Below the pieces are notes generated by a model, which was not told where the DNA came from, did not search any database, and saw nothing but the letters and a program-made list of their open reading frames with translations. From Euryarchaeota archaeon UBA58 (GTDB lineage Archaea; Thermoplasmatota; Poseidoniia; Poseidoniales; Thalassarchaeaceae): a stretch of DNA of 64,000 bases. Shown here piece after piece: positions 17,327 to 25,293 of this stretch (its first letter is position 1; every line of letters begins with the position of its first letter). Location of the stretch: NCBI GenBank assembly GCA_002498525.1, contig DAHR01000008.1, forward strand, positions 20,280-84,279, in the 5' to 3' direction. The translations under genes and the position numbers were made by a program.

Positions 17327-18208
17327 ATGGATGAGCCGACGCTGAAACGGTTGCTGAGGATTCAGCGCATGGAGGCCACCGAAGCGGCCGTCTATCGCAA
17401 GTTGGCGAGTCGTCAGAAAGACAAGACGAATCGAGATATTCTCGAGCGAATCGCGAAGGACGAGAAGCGACATGAGTCGATTATCGCCGAGCGCACAGGC
17501 CGCGATGTGCGACCCTTCGCGCTAATCGTCTTCTGGCAGATTATGTTGGCACGCTTCTTCGGAGTGACTTTCACGGTCAAGATGATGGAAAATGGCGAGA
17601 AGCGAATGGCGTCGGAGTACCGCGAATTGGGTCTCGATGAGATCGCTGAGGAGGAGGAGGCTCACGAAGCTGAATTGATTGAACTTCTCGAGGAGGAGGG
17701 ACTGAAGTATCTGGGCAGCATCATCTTGGGACTCTCTGACGCTCTCGTCGAACTCACAGGCGCACTCGCCGGACTCACTTTCGCATTCCAATCGCTCAAC
17801 CTCGTGGCCCTTGCGGGCCTCGTGACCGGAATCGCAGCCTCGTTCAGCATGGCCGCGTCAGAATATCTCGCAACCAAGGAAGAGGCTGATGGACGCTCTC
17901 CCATCAAGGCCGCTGGCTTCACTGGAATCGCTTACATCTCCACAGTTTTCCTTCTAGTGATGCCATACTTGATGCTGCAGGATACTGACCCCTTTCGCTA
18001 CGGTTTTGCTCCACATGAACAGGCTCTCGGACTGACCCTCGCAATTGGCCTCGCCATCGTTGCTGCGTTCAACGGCTATGTCGCCGTTGCTCGGGATCAG
18101 TCGTTTGGTCGACGATTTGCTGAAATGGCTGGGATTCTGGTCGTCGTCAGCGCGATTTCATTCGCAATCGGCATCGCGCTGCGTGGTTGGCTTGGAGTCG
18201 AAGTCTGA
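17327..18208 (+). CDS. Ferritin-like domain fused to VIT1/CCC1 iron/manganese transporter
   Basis: A 293-residue protein. Residues 1-125 form a four-helix rubrerythrin-type domain with the diiron ligands in place: Glu in RMEATEAAVYRKLA, E-x-x-H in AKDEKRHES, Glu in RMASEYRELG and E-x-x-H in EEEEAHEAEL. Residues 130-293 have five membrane helices of the VIT1 family, including the loop ILGLSDALVELTGALAG and SMAASEYLATKEE. Similar erythrin-VIT1 fusions (MbfA type) export or sequester iron, and the ferritin-like part senses or oxidises it. ATG 17327 is preferred over TTG codons at 17318 and 17324. Confidence 0.88.
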   Translation: MDEPTLKRLLRIQRMEATEAAVYRKLASRQKDKTNRDILERIAKDEKRHESIIAERTGRDVRPFALIVFWQIMLARFFGVTFTVKMMENGEKRMASEYRELGLDEIAEEEEAHEAELIELLEEEGLKYLGSIILGLSDALVELTGALAGLTFAFQSLNLVALAGLVTGIAASFSMAASEYLATKEEADGRSPIKAAGFTGIAYISTVFLLVMPYLMLQDTDPFRYGFAPHEQALGLTLAIGLAIVAAFNGYVAVARDQSFGRRFAEMAGILVVVSAISFAIGIALRGWLGVEV

Positions 18209-18268
18209 GTCGACTGAAGAGCCCTCCGAAACGAAGGGGTTGATGAGGCAGGGGGCCTGGGTCTGCCC

Positions 18269-19771
18269 ATGGATGCTTACGATGAACTGATGGCGCGACT
18301 GAAAGACATCGATTTGATTTCACAGGTCGGTGGCCTCGTCGGCTGGGATCAGGAAGTGATGATGCCACCGAAAGCCGCTGGACTGCGCGCAGAACAACTC
18401 TCGTGGATTTCGAGAACCGGCCACGAAATGATCACAGATTCGCGCATCGGTGAGTTGCTCAGCGATTTGGAGTCGCGAGACGACCTCGATGAAATACAGG
18501 CAGGAAACCTCCGCCTCGCGCGCGAGAGTTATGACAAGGCGACTAAACTGCCAACAGAATTCGTCGGCGAGTTAGCCAAGCACCAATCGAAATCACAGGT
18601 CTCCTGGACCGAGGCGCGCGCGGCTGACGATTTCTCGATCTTCCGCGACGACCTCGCCAAGATGATCGACATGTGCCGGCAGAAGGCCGACTATCTGGGC
18701 TACGAGGATCTGCGCTACGACGCCCTGCTCGACCTCTACGAATCGGGCCTCACGGTGGCCCGAGTCGACCCACTTTTCGCTGGACTGCGAGAGAATGTCG
18801 CACCGCTCGTCAAGGCCGTAGTAGAACGCGGTGAGCGCCCCGACATGGCATTCGTAGATGACAACAAATGGGGTCAAACAGGCCAGGAAGCCCTCAGCCA
18901 AGCGGTATCCGAAGCCATTGGCTTCGACTTCAAAGCAGGCCGCCGTGACGCTTCTACCCACCCATTCTGCGGCGGCTCGAACCCAGACGACGTCAGATGG
19001 ACGACCCGCTACAGCGAGACCGACCCCTTCGGCTCGCTGTACGGCTCGATGCACGAAACCGGTCACGGACTGTACGAGCAAGGCCGGCCGAGAAACCTCG
19101 ACTTTCAGCCGGCCGGCCAAGCGAATGGACTCGGCGTCCACGAGAGCCAGAGCAGGCTGTGGGAGAATCAGGTCGGTCGCAGCCGAGAGTTCTGCGAGTG
19201 GGTTTTGCCGTTGTGGCAGGAGCATTTTCCAGATTTCATGGAGGGAGTGTCTGCCGATGACCTCTGGCGAGCTGTCAATCTCGTCGAGCCGAGCATGATA
19301 CGCGTCGAGGCTGACGAGGCGACTTACAACCTTCACATCATGATTCGATACGAGATTGAAAAACGACTCATCGCGGGCGAGATCGAAGTCGATGATCTAC
19401 CCGATGCGTGGGATGACATGTACGAAGAATTCCTCGGAATCAGGCCACCGAACCGCACTTTGGGGGTCTTGCAGGACATTCATTGGTCCTTCGGCGCCTT
19501 TGGTTACTTCCCCACTTACACTCTGGGCAATCTGTATTCGGCGCAGCTGCTGGAGGCTGCTCGCAAGGTGCTTCCAGACCATGATGAGCAGATGCGCCGG
19601 GGCGAATTCGGACCGCTTTTGGCTTGGATGCGCGAGCACGTGCACGCGCGTGGGAGCATTCTCGAGCCGGCCGCGCTGATCGAAGAAGCGACCGGCTCGC
19701 CGCCCTCTCCAGATGCATTCGTCACCTACCTGCGCGACAAGGTCGAACGCCTCTACAATGTGACCGCTTGA
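18269..19771 (+). CDS. Carboxypeptidase Taq-type metallopeptidase (M32)
   Basis: A 500-residue zinc carboxypeptidase. The M32 zinc motif HETGH is at residues 262-266, with the third ligand Glu in the downstream block VHESQSRLWEN. Other family marks are the N-terminal VGWDQEVMMPPKA, HPFCGGSNPDDVRWTTRY just before the zinc site and the C-terminal GNLYSAQLLEAA. It should remove C-terminal residues from peptides in the cytoplasm, probably as a dimer. Length is the standard for the family. It starts 60 bases after the ferritin-like/VIT1 gene. Confidence 0.95.
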   Translation: MDAYDELMARLKDIDLISQVGGLVGWDQEVMMPPKAAGLRAEQLSWISRTGHEMITDSRIGELLSDLESRDDLDEIQAGNLRLARESYDKATKLPTEFVGELAKHQSKSQVSWTEARAADDFSIFRDDLAKMIDMCRQKADYLGYEDLRYDALLDLYESGLTVARVDPLFAGLRENVAPLVKAVVERGERPDMAFVDDNKWGQTGQEALSQAVSEAIGFDFKAGRRDASTHPFCGGSNPDDVRWTTRYSETDPFGSLYGSMHETGHGLYEQGRPRNLDFQPAGQANGLGVHESQSRLWENQVGRSREFCEWVLPLWQEHFPDFMEGVSADDLWRAVNLVEPSMIRVEADEATYNLHIMIRYEIEKRLIAGEIEVDDLPDAWDDMYEEFLGIRPPNRTLGVLQDIHWSFGAFGYFPTYTLGNLYSAQLLEAARKVLPDHDEQMRRGEFGPLLAWMREHVHARGSILEPAALIEEATGSPPSPDAFVTYLRDKVERLYNVTA

Positions 19772-19781
19772 AAGGTCGATG

Positions 19782-19905
19782 ACACCACAGAGCACACTGA
19801 GTCACAGGTTTTGATTTCCAGGTAGTGAATCAACAGCTTCCTTCGCGGCCACTGCGCGAGGCTCTCCGTGTTCTCTGTGCCTCTGTGGTTGATTACGCGG
19901 AAGTT
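19782..19905. repeat. Intergenic inverted-repeat element, copy B
   Basis: The left arm (19787-19814, ACACCACAGAGCACACTGAG) and the right arm (about 19865-19897, on the minus strand AATCAACCACAGAGGCACAG) form an imperfect inverted repeat with about 50 bases between them. The right arm matches copy A at 11.25 kb nearly base for base. The apparent extension of the next gene's reading frame into this element is an artefact of the repeat. Confidence 0.75.
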
Positions 19906-19933
19906 CGATAATCGAGGGTTCCGAGGGAGGGTC

Positions 19934-20989
19934 GTGTCAAAGCCTTCTCTGGAGAGCCTCGCCTCATTCATTCGCGACCTCGACAGCAAATGCACACTAG
20001 CTCGTTTGAGCGAGAATCACATCTTCGCCGGCTCGCACGGGGGAGAACTCTGCTGTTGGTATGCAGAATCAGGAGATCTGCGATGGCGCGCTGAAGTGAG
20101 CGGTCCGATTTCTGATATCGCAATCGACGCCGGACGAATCTACGCCACCGCTTCCGCTTCGCTGCATGCCTTTGACGCTGAGTCAGGCCAGTTGTTGTGG
20201 AGTCGCGAACTCGAAGGAGGGAGTGATTTCGTACAGGCTTGGAGTGGTGTGGTTTGGGCGTCTTCATCGGTTTACGAATTGGAAATCGATGACTTCATCG
20301 AGGCGACGATCTGGCGCTTCGATGACTCTGGCGAGCAGCTTGAGCGATGGACTATCAACGAGCGCCCGTGGCATTTCGGATTGCACGAAGATGGGGGGGT
20401 TCTACTCGGGTTGGGTCGGCCTCGGTGTGGATTTCTGCGGATTCGGCCAGGCGAGAAGGCCGAACATTTCGAATTCGCCACAGACAGTCCGGTGACCTGC
20501 GGTGCTTGCGGTTCTGCGGGTCGTTTCCTGCTCGGTCATAGTGATGGAAGCATCAGTTCTGTCGGAACTGATGAGGAAATTGAGCAATATGTCGAATCCT
20601 TGGTCACGACCATCGCCGGAACGGATTCAGGTTTCATCTCCGGCCATGAGGATGGCTCAATCTGGTTCGACGGTGGGGTGAGAAATGTCGATGGCACTGT
20701 AGATGCAATTGCGGATCTGAGTGGTGATGGCTGGGCATCGAGTTGGGACGGCAGCGAATCCCGAGTCTCTCTGCTCGCTGCCGAGGCGAGAGAATTCTCA
20801 CATGATGCGAGAATCCGACACATGGATTCTCACCAGAATCGACTCATATTCGGCGATGACCTCGGAAAAGTCATTCTACTCGAGTCAGCAGTCGTCAAAC
20901 GCCGTCTGGAAGAGGATCTTTCCTCAGCACCGGAAAATGACCGGAATCAGGCGCTGAGAGAGCGTTTAAGGATGTTAAGAAACAGTTGA
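19934..20989 (+). CDS. PQQ/WD-like beta-propeller protein
   Basis: About 351 residues, with no signal peptide, so probably cytoplasmic. The sequence shows successive propeller blades: GGELCCWYAESGDLRWRAEV, then LHAFDAESGQLLWSREL, weaker blades around IWRFDDSGEQLERW and GHSDGSISSVGTDEEI, and GHEDGSIWFDGG. The blade ends (D-A-E-S-G-Q-L-L-W) are of the PQQ-enzyme repeat type. A charged helical C-terminus follows. No enzymatic residues are visible, so a scaffold role is likely. I start it at GTG 19934 after a GGGAGGG stretch; the longer frame from 19868 only translates the intergenic repeat. Confidence 0.7.
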   Translation: MSKPSLESLASFIRDLDSKCTLARLSENHIFAGSHGGELCCWYAESGDLRWRAEVSGPISDIAIDAGRIYATASASLHAFDAESGQLLWSRELEGGSDFVQAWSGVVWASSSVYELEIDDFIEATIWRFDDSGEQLERWTINERPWHFGLHEDGGVLLGLGRPRCGFLRIRPGEKAEHFEFATDSPVTCGACGSAGRFLLGHSDGSISSVGTDEEIEQYVESLVTTIAGTDSGFISGHEDGSIWFDGGVRNVDGTVDAIADLSGDGWASSWDGSESRVSLLAAEAREFSHDARIRHMDSHQNRLIFGDDLGKVILLESAVVKRRLEEDLSSAPENDRNQALRERLRMLRNS

Positions 20990-21059
20990 TGCCCGGTTCG
21001 GAACGCACTGGAAATTAACATCCACAACCCCTATTTCCAGTCCACAGTACCTCATTCAA

Positions 21060-21072
21060 CGAAACATTTAAG
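21060..21072 (+). promoter_or_regulatory. Archaeal BRE/TATA promoter for the structured RNA locus
   Basis: CGAAACATTTAAG is a close match to an archaeal BRE (CGAAAC) directly followed by a TATA box (ATTTAAG). Transcription should start about 25 bases after the TATA centre, near 21092-21096, where no protein gene begins. This points to an RNA gene. Confidence 0.6.
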
Positions 21073-21091
21073 CGCCTCCCCCGCACAGACC

Positions 21092-21815
21092 AAAGTTGCC
21101 GCTTCAGGGGAGTGGTGTGGGGCGCGCTTCGGCGCAAACCGCGGGCCACAGAACCGAACCCCAAACTTGGGGTGGTAGAACCGGAATCCGAAAGGAGGAA
21201 GGGGAACGATCGAACCTGTCTGAAGGGCAGGGGAGATACGGTCGAACTGAGGTGGAAGGAACCGGACGAAAGAAAGGGGAGAGAAGCAACGGGGAAAGCT
21301 GGGGAAAACACAACCGCACCGCTTCGGCGGGGAGAACGCAACCGTGCCAGCAGACCAGACCGGAGATGTATGTGTGAAGGGCGAGAACCAGAGATGGGAC
21401 AGACCTGAGGCAGATTCGTGGGAAACGAAGGTGGAAGAGAACCGGACGCAAGGAAGGGGAAAGAGAAACTGGAGGGAAACACGGCGGGAACGAGAGCGCG
21501 GAGACGCGTGGAGGACCGGCATCGATTCTGAAGAACGAACTGGTGAGAGCCAGGGAGGGAAACAGGAACGAAGAAGCGGGGAGCGATCCCAGTGGAATCG
21601 GAAACGGCGAAAGGGCTCTTCGGAGTCAAGAAGTCATCTACCCGGAGAAAAGAACCGCCTTCGGGCGGGGAAAAGAACCGGACCCTGCGGAGTCAGCAGG
21701 GGGGATGCTCCCCCATGTGCAGAACCCCTGCTGCTCCCACCTTGTACCAAAGTACGGCATCGGCCCATTCCATCAGATTATCAATCATTGCGGAGCCTCT
21801 CGCTCCGCTGACTTC
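21092..21815 (+). ncRNA. Candidate large structured non-coding RNA, purine rich
   Basis: This 855-base gap between the propeller gene (ends 20989) and the fumarase gene (ends 21845) has no credible protein frame. It is strongly G/A rich on the plus strand and full of short perfect hairpins. Four have C(UUCG)G tetraloops: 21124-21135, 21319-21330, 21614-21627 and 21655-21668. Others are 21159-21172 (CCCCAA/TTGGGG), 21694-21702 with 21725-21733 (9 bp) and a final 7-bp hairpin at 21790-21808 (GCGGAGC/GCTCCGC). A degenerate module (GGTGG-AG-GAACCGGA followed by AAGGAAGGGG) occurs at 21171, 21251 and 21430, with a partial GAACCGGAC at 21675. I found no RNase P CR-I/CR-V or SRP helix-8 core motifs. 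Function unknown; ends are approximate. Confidence 0.6.
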
Positions 21816-21844
21816 AGTTTCGAGTGGCTCCAAGAATCGCCGTC

Positions 21845-23446
21845 TCACTGCTTCGGGCCGATCATCTCATTCGGTCTGACCCATTGATCGAACTGGTCGT
21901 TCGTCAGCAACCCGAGATCCAGCGCAGCAGCGCGCAGAGTCAATCCCTGCTGATGCGCGTGCTTGGCGATCTTGGCCGCGCTGTCGTAACCGATGTGATT
22001 GTTCAGCGCGGTAACCAACATCAATGAATTCTCGAGGTGCGAACGAATCGCATCCTCATTGGCAGAAAGCCCGTCGACGCACTTGTCGGAAAAGCTCCTG
22101 CAGGTGTCGGCGAGTAGTCGTGTGCTGTGCAACAGATTGTGGATTATCATCGGCTTGTAGACGTTGAGTTCGAAGTTGCCTTGGCTGCCTCCAACGCTGA
22201 TTGCAGTGTGATTTCCCAAGACTTGGCAACAGACCATCGTCATCGCCTCCGCTTGAGTCGGATTGACCTTGCCTGGCATGATGCTCGAGCCTGGCTCGTT
22301 GGCCGGGAGGGACAATTCGCCAAATCCACAGCGTGGTCCCGATCCCATCCAACGGATGTCATTGGCGATCTTCATCAGGCTCACAGCAAGCGTGTTCAAG
22401 GCGCCTGATGCCGCTACTATCGCATCGTGTGCGGCGAGTTGGGCGAATTTGTTCTCAGCACTGATGAATGGCAGTCCTGTCTTCTCACCGATTCTGTCGG
22501 CGACCTTGTCGGCGAACTCGGGATGGGTGTTGAGACCGGTTCCAACGGCCGTTCCTCCGAGTGCGAGTTCGAGAAGGTCGTCGAATGCTGCTTCAATTCT
22601 GCGGATGTCGGCTCCGAGCATGGCGACGTAGGCGCTGAATTCCTGTCCGAGGGTGAGTGGGACGGCGTCCATCAAGTGGGTTCTGCCGATCTTGACGATG
22701 CCTGAGAACTCCTCGGATTTGGAGGCCAGTGCTGCGCGTAATGCCCTGAGCGAGGGAAGCAATCTGTGGTGAATCTCCTCCGCAGCGGCGATGTGCATGG
22801 CCGTTGGGAAGGTATCGTTGCTGGATTGGCCCCGATTAACGTGGTCATTCGGGTGGACGGGGGTTTTGCTTCCGAGGTCTCCGCCAGCCATCTCAATCGC
22901 TCGGTTGGCGATGACCTCGTTGGCGTTCATGTTGGTCTGGGTTCCCGAGCCGGTCTGCCAGATTCTGAGGGGAAAATGCTCGTCGAGCTCGCCCGATATC
23001 ACTTCGTCGCAGGCCGATGTGATGAGGGCGCCGACCTGTGGGTCTAATTGGCTGAGGCTGACATTGATCTCAGCTGCCGCTTGTTTGAGGATTCCGAAGG
23101 CGCGAATTATCGAGGTTGGCATCTTGTCGTCGCCGATTTCGAAATTAATCAGCGAGCGGGCGGTCTGGGCGCCGTAATAGCGGTCGGCGGGAACTTGCAA
23201 TTCGCCCATCGAGTCTTTCTCGACGCGCACCTCGCCGGATTCGGCTGCAGCGCTCCTAGTTTCGACCGCGCGCTCGAATCGCGTAGGGATGGTCTCGGCT
23301 TCGAGGCCTTGATAGATCATTTTGGCGATGGTTACGGAGCGGCCTTGCTCTCTGCCCTTGCCGACACGGCGGTCAAGCTTCCTCGCCAACTCCTCTGGAA
23401 TGCTGATACTGATGATTCTGCGGTCGCCCACGCGGTGTCTTGCCAT
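21845..23446 (-). CDS. fumC: Class II fumarate hydratase with N-terminal ribbon-helix-helix-like domain
   Basis: Residues from about 77 on are a complete class II fumarase: KDSMGELQVPADRYYGAQT, the substrate loop TGSGTQTNMNANEV, HPNDHVNRGQSSNDTFPTAM, GRTHLMDAVPLTLGQEF and the signature GSSIMPGKVNPTQAEAM. It hydrates fumarate to malate. Before this come about 72 extra residues, RIISISIPEELARKLDRRVG and following, that look like a CopG/Arc ribbon-helix-helix DNA-binding unit plus linker. The fusion seems real: no stop separates the parts and a TATA element lies about 26 bases before ATG 23446, as expected for a leaderless start there. GTG 23230 is an internal start that would give plain fumarase. 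Confidence 0.9.
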   Translation of the reverse strand: MARHRVGDRRIISISIPEELARKLDRRVGKGREQGRSVTIAKMIYQGLEAETIPTRFERAVETRSAAAESGEVRVEKDSMGELQVPADRYYGAQTARSLINFEIGDDKMPTSIIRAFGILKQAAAEINVSLSQLDPQVGALITSACDEVISGELDEHFPLRIWQTGSGTQTNMNANEVIANRAIEMAGGDLGSKTPVHPNDHVNRGQSSNDTFPTAMHIAAAEEIHHRLLPSLRALRAALASKSEEFSGIVKIGRTHLMDAVPLTLGQEFSAYVAMLGADIRRIEAAFDDLLELALGGTAVGTGLNTHPEFADKVADRIGEKTGLPFISAENKFAQLAAHDAIVAASGALNTLAVSLMKIANDIRWMGSGPRCGFGELSLPANEPGSSIMPGKVNPTQAEAMTMVCCQVLGNHTAISVGGSQGNFELNVYKPMIIHNLLHSTRLLADTCRSFSDKCVDGLSANEDAIRSHLENSLMLVTALNNHIGYDSAAKIAKHAHQQGLTLRAAALDLGLLTNDQFDQWVRPNEMIGPKQ

Positions 23447-23469
23447 GTTTCAAAGGCGTTAATTACTTA

Positions 23470-23478
23470 ATAATAAAG
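23470..23478 (-). promoter_or_regulatory. TATA box of the fumarase gene
   Basis: On the minus strand TTTATTATT, flanked by CGAATC upstream, lies with its centre about 28 bases before ATG 23446. This spacing puts the transcript start at or next to the ATG and therefore decides for the long, fused form of the protein. Confidence 0.5.
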
Positions 23479-23576
23479 ATTCGCTTTCGGGACGCAGTAA
23501 TACGGTTGTCCGCGAAGGTAAACGAAATAGCAGGTCTGTGAAGCGGTTCGAATGCCCAAAGTAGTTCAAATCGAGG

Positions 23577-24062
23577 TCAGAGTCGCTCGACCTTGATGAT
23601 CTGCTGCGGATCGTTGGGCTTGTCGCCAGCCATCGTGTCGCATCTCTCGATGCTGTAAACCACATCCATGCCCTCGACAACCTCGCCGAAGACAGCGTGG
23701 TTCCCATTCAGCCACGGAGTCGCAACGGTAGTCAAGAAGAACTGCGAACCACCCGTGTTTCGTCCAGCATTAGCCATCGAAAAGAGGCCGGGCTTGTCGT
23801 GTGACTTGGCAAGAGCTGAATCCTCGCAAGGAATCTTCCAACCAGGCCCGCCAGTGCCGGCGGCCCGACTGTTGGGGTCCTTTGAGCGAGGGCAGCCGCC
23901 CTGGATCATGAAATCCTTGATTACGCGGTGGAAGTGCAGGCCGTTGTAGAATCCGTCATCTACGAGCTTGAGGAAGTTCCCTGTGGTCTCAGGGCAGTCC
24001 TCGGTGTACAGTCCAATCAGTATCTCCCCAGCGCTGGTTGTCATCTTGACTACAGTAGGCAT
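23577..24062 (-). CDS. Peptidyl-prolyl cis-trans isomerase, cyclophilin type
   Basis: A 161-residue cytoplasmic cyclophilin. Family marks are GEILIGLYTEDCPETTGNFL, FHRVIKDFMIQGGCP with the catalytic Arg, the loop LFSMANAGRNTGGSQFFLTT and the final HAVFGEVVEGMDVV. It speeds prolyl bond isomerisation during folding. ATG 24062 gives the family's N-terminus; the frame is open 26 codons further up, but that stretch would overlap the intergenic region of the divergent zinc-ribbon gene and looks non-conserved. The loop RSKDPNSRAAGTGGPGWKIPCED is slightly longer than the shortest bacterial forms. Confidence 0.93.
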   Translation of the reverse strand: MPTVVKMTTSAGEILIGLYTEDCPETTGNFLKLVDDGFYNGLHFHRVIKDFMIQGGCPRSKDPNSRAAGTGGPGWKIPCEDSALAKSHDKPGLFSMANAGRNTGGSQFFLTTVATPWLNGNHAVFGEVVEGMDVVYSIERCDTMAGDKPNDPQQIIKVERL

Positions 24063-24141
24063 GGAGCCGGGAACGTTCACAGGCACAAGAGCATATGTGT
24101 GCCGCCCTAACCCTAATGATGGTGCACGGAACTGGTCCAAC

Positions 24142-25293
24142 GTGAGTAGCCCTAGCGACTACGACTGCCCGCGGTGCGGAACGAAACTACGGGAGGAGGC
24201 GGCCGAGGGCGTCGAGGGCGTCGACCTGCTGGTCTGCATCAAGTGTTGGGGCCTCGCAGTCCGGGCCAAGTCGATGGAAGGGGTCGTCCCCGACGGAGTT
24301 CTGGAGAGCATCGAGAAACAGGGACTCAAGCACGTGGAGGGCCGCAGTTGCCCTGTTTGCCCGTCGAAGATGGCCCAAATCAGTGTGTCTAATCAAGTGG
24401 TCGGCTTCCGCGAAGTTGTCAAAATCGACGTTTGCGGCGACTGCGAAACGACTTGGTTCGACGCCGGGGAATTGGAAGCCCTGCAAGGCATAAAGCCGAT
24501 GATCCAAGAAGTCAGGATTGAGGGCGATTCAGAGAAGATAGAGCCAGTCATGGTCGGGGCGCATCTTGGTGGCAACTTACGGATAATGTCTGGGCTCGCT
24601 ATCATTTTCGTAGGGATATTTTTCGTCTCCGGCGGCGAGGGAGAGAGTTGGTTAGTCGGGCTTCTCGGCGCGGTGATAGCCCTCGGAGGTGCGGTTGTGT
24701 TGGTGACCAAGTCCCCAGAAGCGGGGCTCTCCGCTGGCAAATGTGCAAAGTGCGGGCGAACAGGCTCCCCCCTCGCCTGGACATGTCAGAGAGCGAGGTG
24801 CGATGCCGAGATATGCACAGAGTGCCGGAGCGCGGGAAGCGACCCGGCCCAGGCCTACGCCCGCTTGGTGGGCGGTCTGGCCCTGACGGTCGTGGGCGGA
24901 GCCGCTGGGATTGGTCTCGCCTTGGCCTTCAAGTCACCCGAACCGTTGGCTCTCGGAGCTGTTGGCTTTGCACTATTAAGTGACGATGGCGAAGCCGAGG
25001 GTGATCTGCTCTGCAAACCCTGCTCGGTCGAATTGAGCAAATTGACCGATTGGGGGACGGATTCAGCGAATCTACATCTCGAAGAGACTCGGGAGAGTTC
25101 TCGTGACGGCCTAAATACTCAAGAGCAAGTAGATAAGCAAGTGGAAAAGACGGCGTCGGCAAAGGAGAAAAAGGCAAAAGAGTTCCTGAAATCACAGACC
25201 CACTGCCTGCACGTTGACGGGAAGACTGTCAAAGGGTGCCGCAGGATGGTCTTTCGCAAGTCCGGATACTGCTACGAGCACCAACGGGAGTAA
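24142..25293 (+). CDS. TFIIB-type zinc-ribbon membrane protein
   Basis: 383 residues from GTG 24142. Two N-terminal zinc units are visible: CPRCGTKL with LLVCIKCWG, then CPVCPSKM paired with VDVCGDC-x-TTWFDAGEL, the exact end pattern of the zf-TFIIB family. Two transmembrane helices follow (about residues 145-190, IMSGLAIIFVGIFFV and LVGLLGAVIALGGAVVL). A third zinc cluster (CAKCGRTG...CQRARCDAEICTEC) is followed by another hydrophobic pair and a charged C-terminal tail ending with a fourth Cys/His group (CLHVDGKTVKGC...CYEH). I do not know its function. Its base composition and codon choice (many CCC, GGG) look somewhat unlike its neighbours. It runs convergently into csaA with no spacing. 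Confidence 0.72.
   Translation: MSSPSDYDCPRCGTKLREEAAEGVEGVDLLVCIKCWGLAVRAKSMEGVVPDGVLESIEKQGLKHVEGRSCPVCPSKMAQISVSNQVVGFREVVKIDVCGDCETTWFDAGELEALQGIKPMIQEVRIEGDSEKIEPVMVGAHLGGNLRIMSGLAIIFVGIFFVSGGEGESWLVGLLGAVIALGGAVVLVTKSPEAGLSAGKCAKCGRTGSPLAWTCQRARCDAEICTECRSAGSDPAQAYARLVGGLALTVVGGAAGIGLALAFKSPEPLALGAVGFALLSDDGEAEGDLLCKPCSVELSKLTDWGTDSANLHLEETRESSRDGLNTQEQVDKQVEKTASAKEKKAKEFLKSQTHCLHVDGKTVKGCRRMVFRKSGYCYEHQRE

Noticed and set aside
19868..19933. N-terminal extension of the propeller protein
   Set aside because: The 22 codons translate the dispersed intergenic repeat; a GTG at 19934 after a purine-rich stretch is a better start.
21015..21629. A 204-residue Ser/Pro/Phe-rich minus-strand open frame across the RNA locus
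   Set aside because: Low complexity is the direct result of the purine-rich opposite strand; overlapping frames on both strands look equally odd, there is no start context, and hairpins with UUCG loops explain the sequence better.
21092..21815. RNase P RNA or SRP RNA as identity of the structured region
   Set aside because: No GGAAAGUCC-like CR-I, no ACAGAA-type CR-V at the 3' side and no CCGGAAGG-AGCAGC SRP helix-8 motif could be found on the plus strand.
23540..23560. GGTTCGAATG-like T-arm sequence between fumarase and cyclophilin
   Set aside because: No acceptor, D or anticodon stems can be formed around it, so it is not a tRNA.
23968..24141. N-terminal extension of the zinc-ribbon membrane protein
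   Set aside because: It overlaps the cyclophilin gene on the other strand and has no zinc-ribbon or membrane features.
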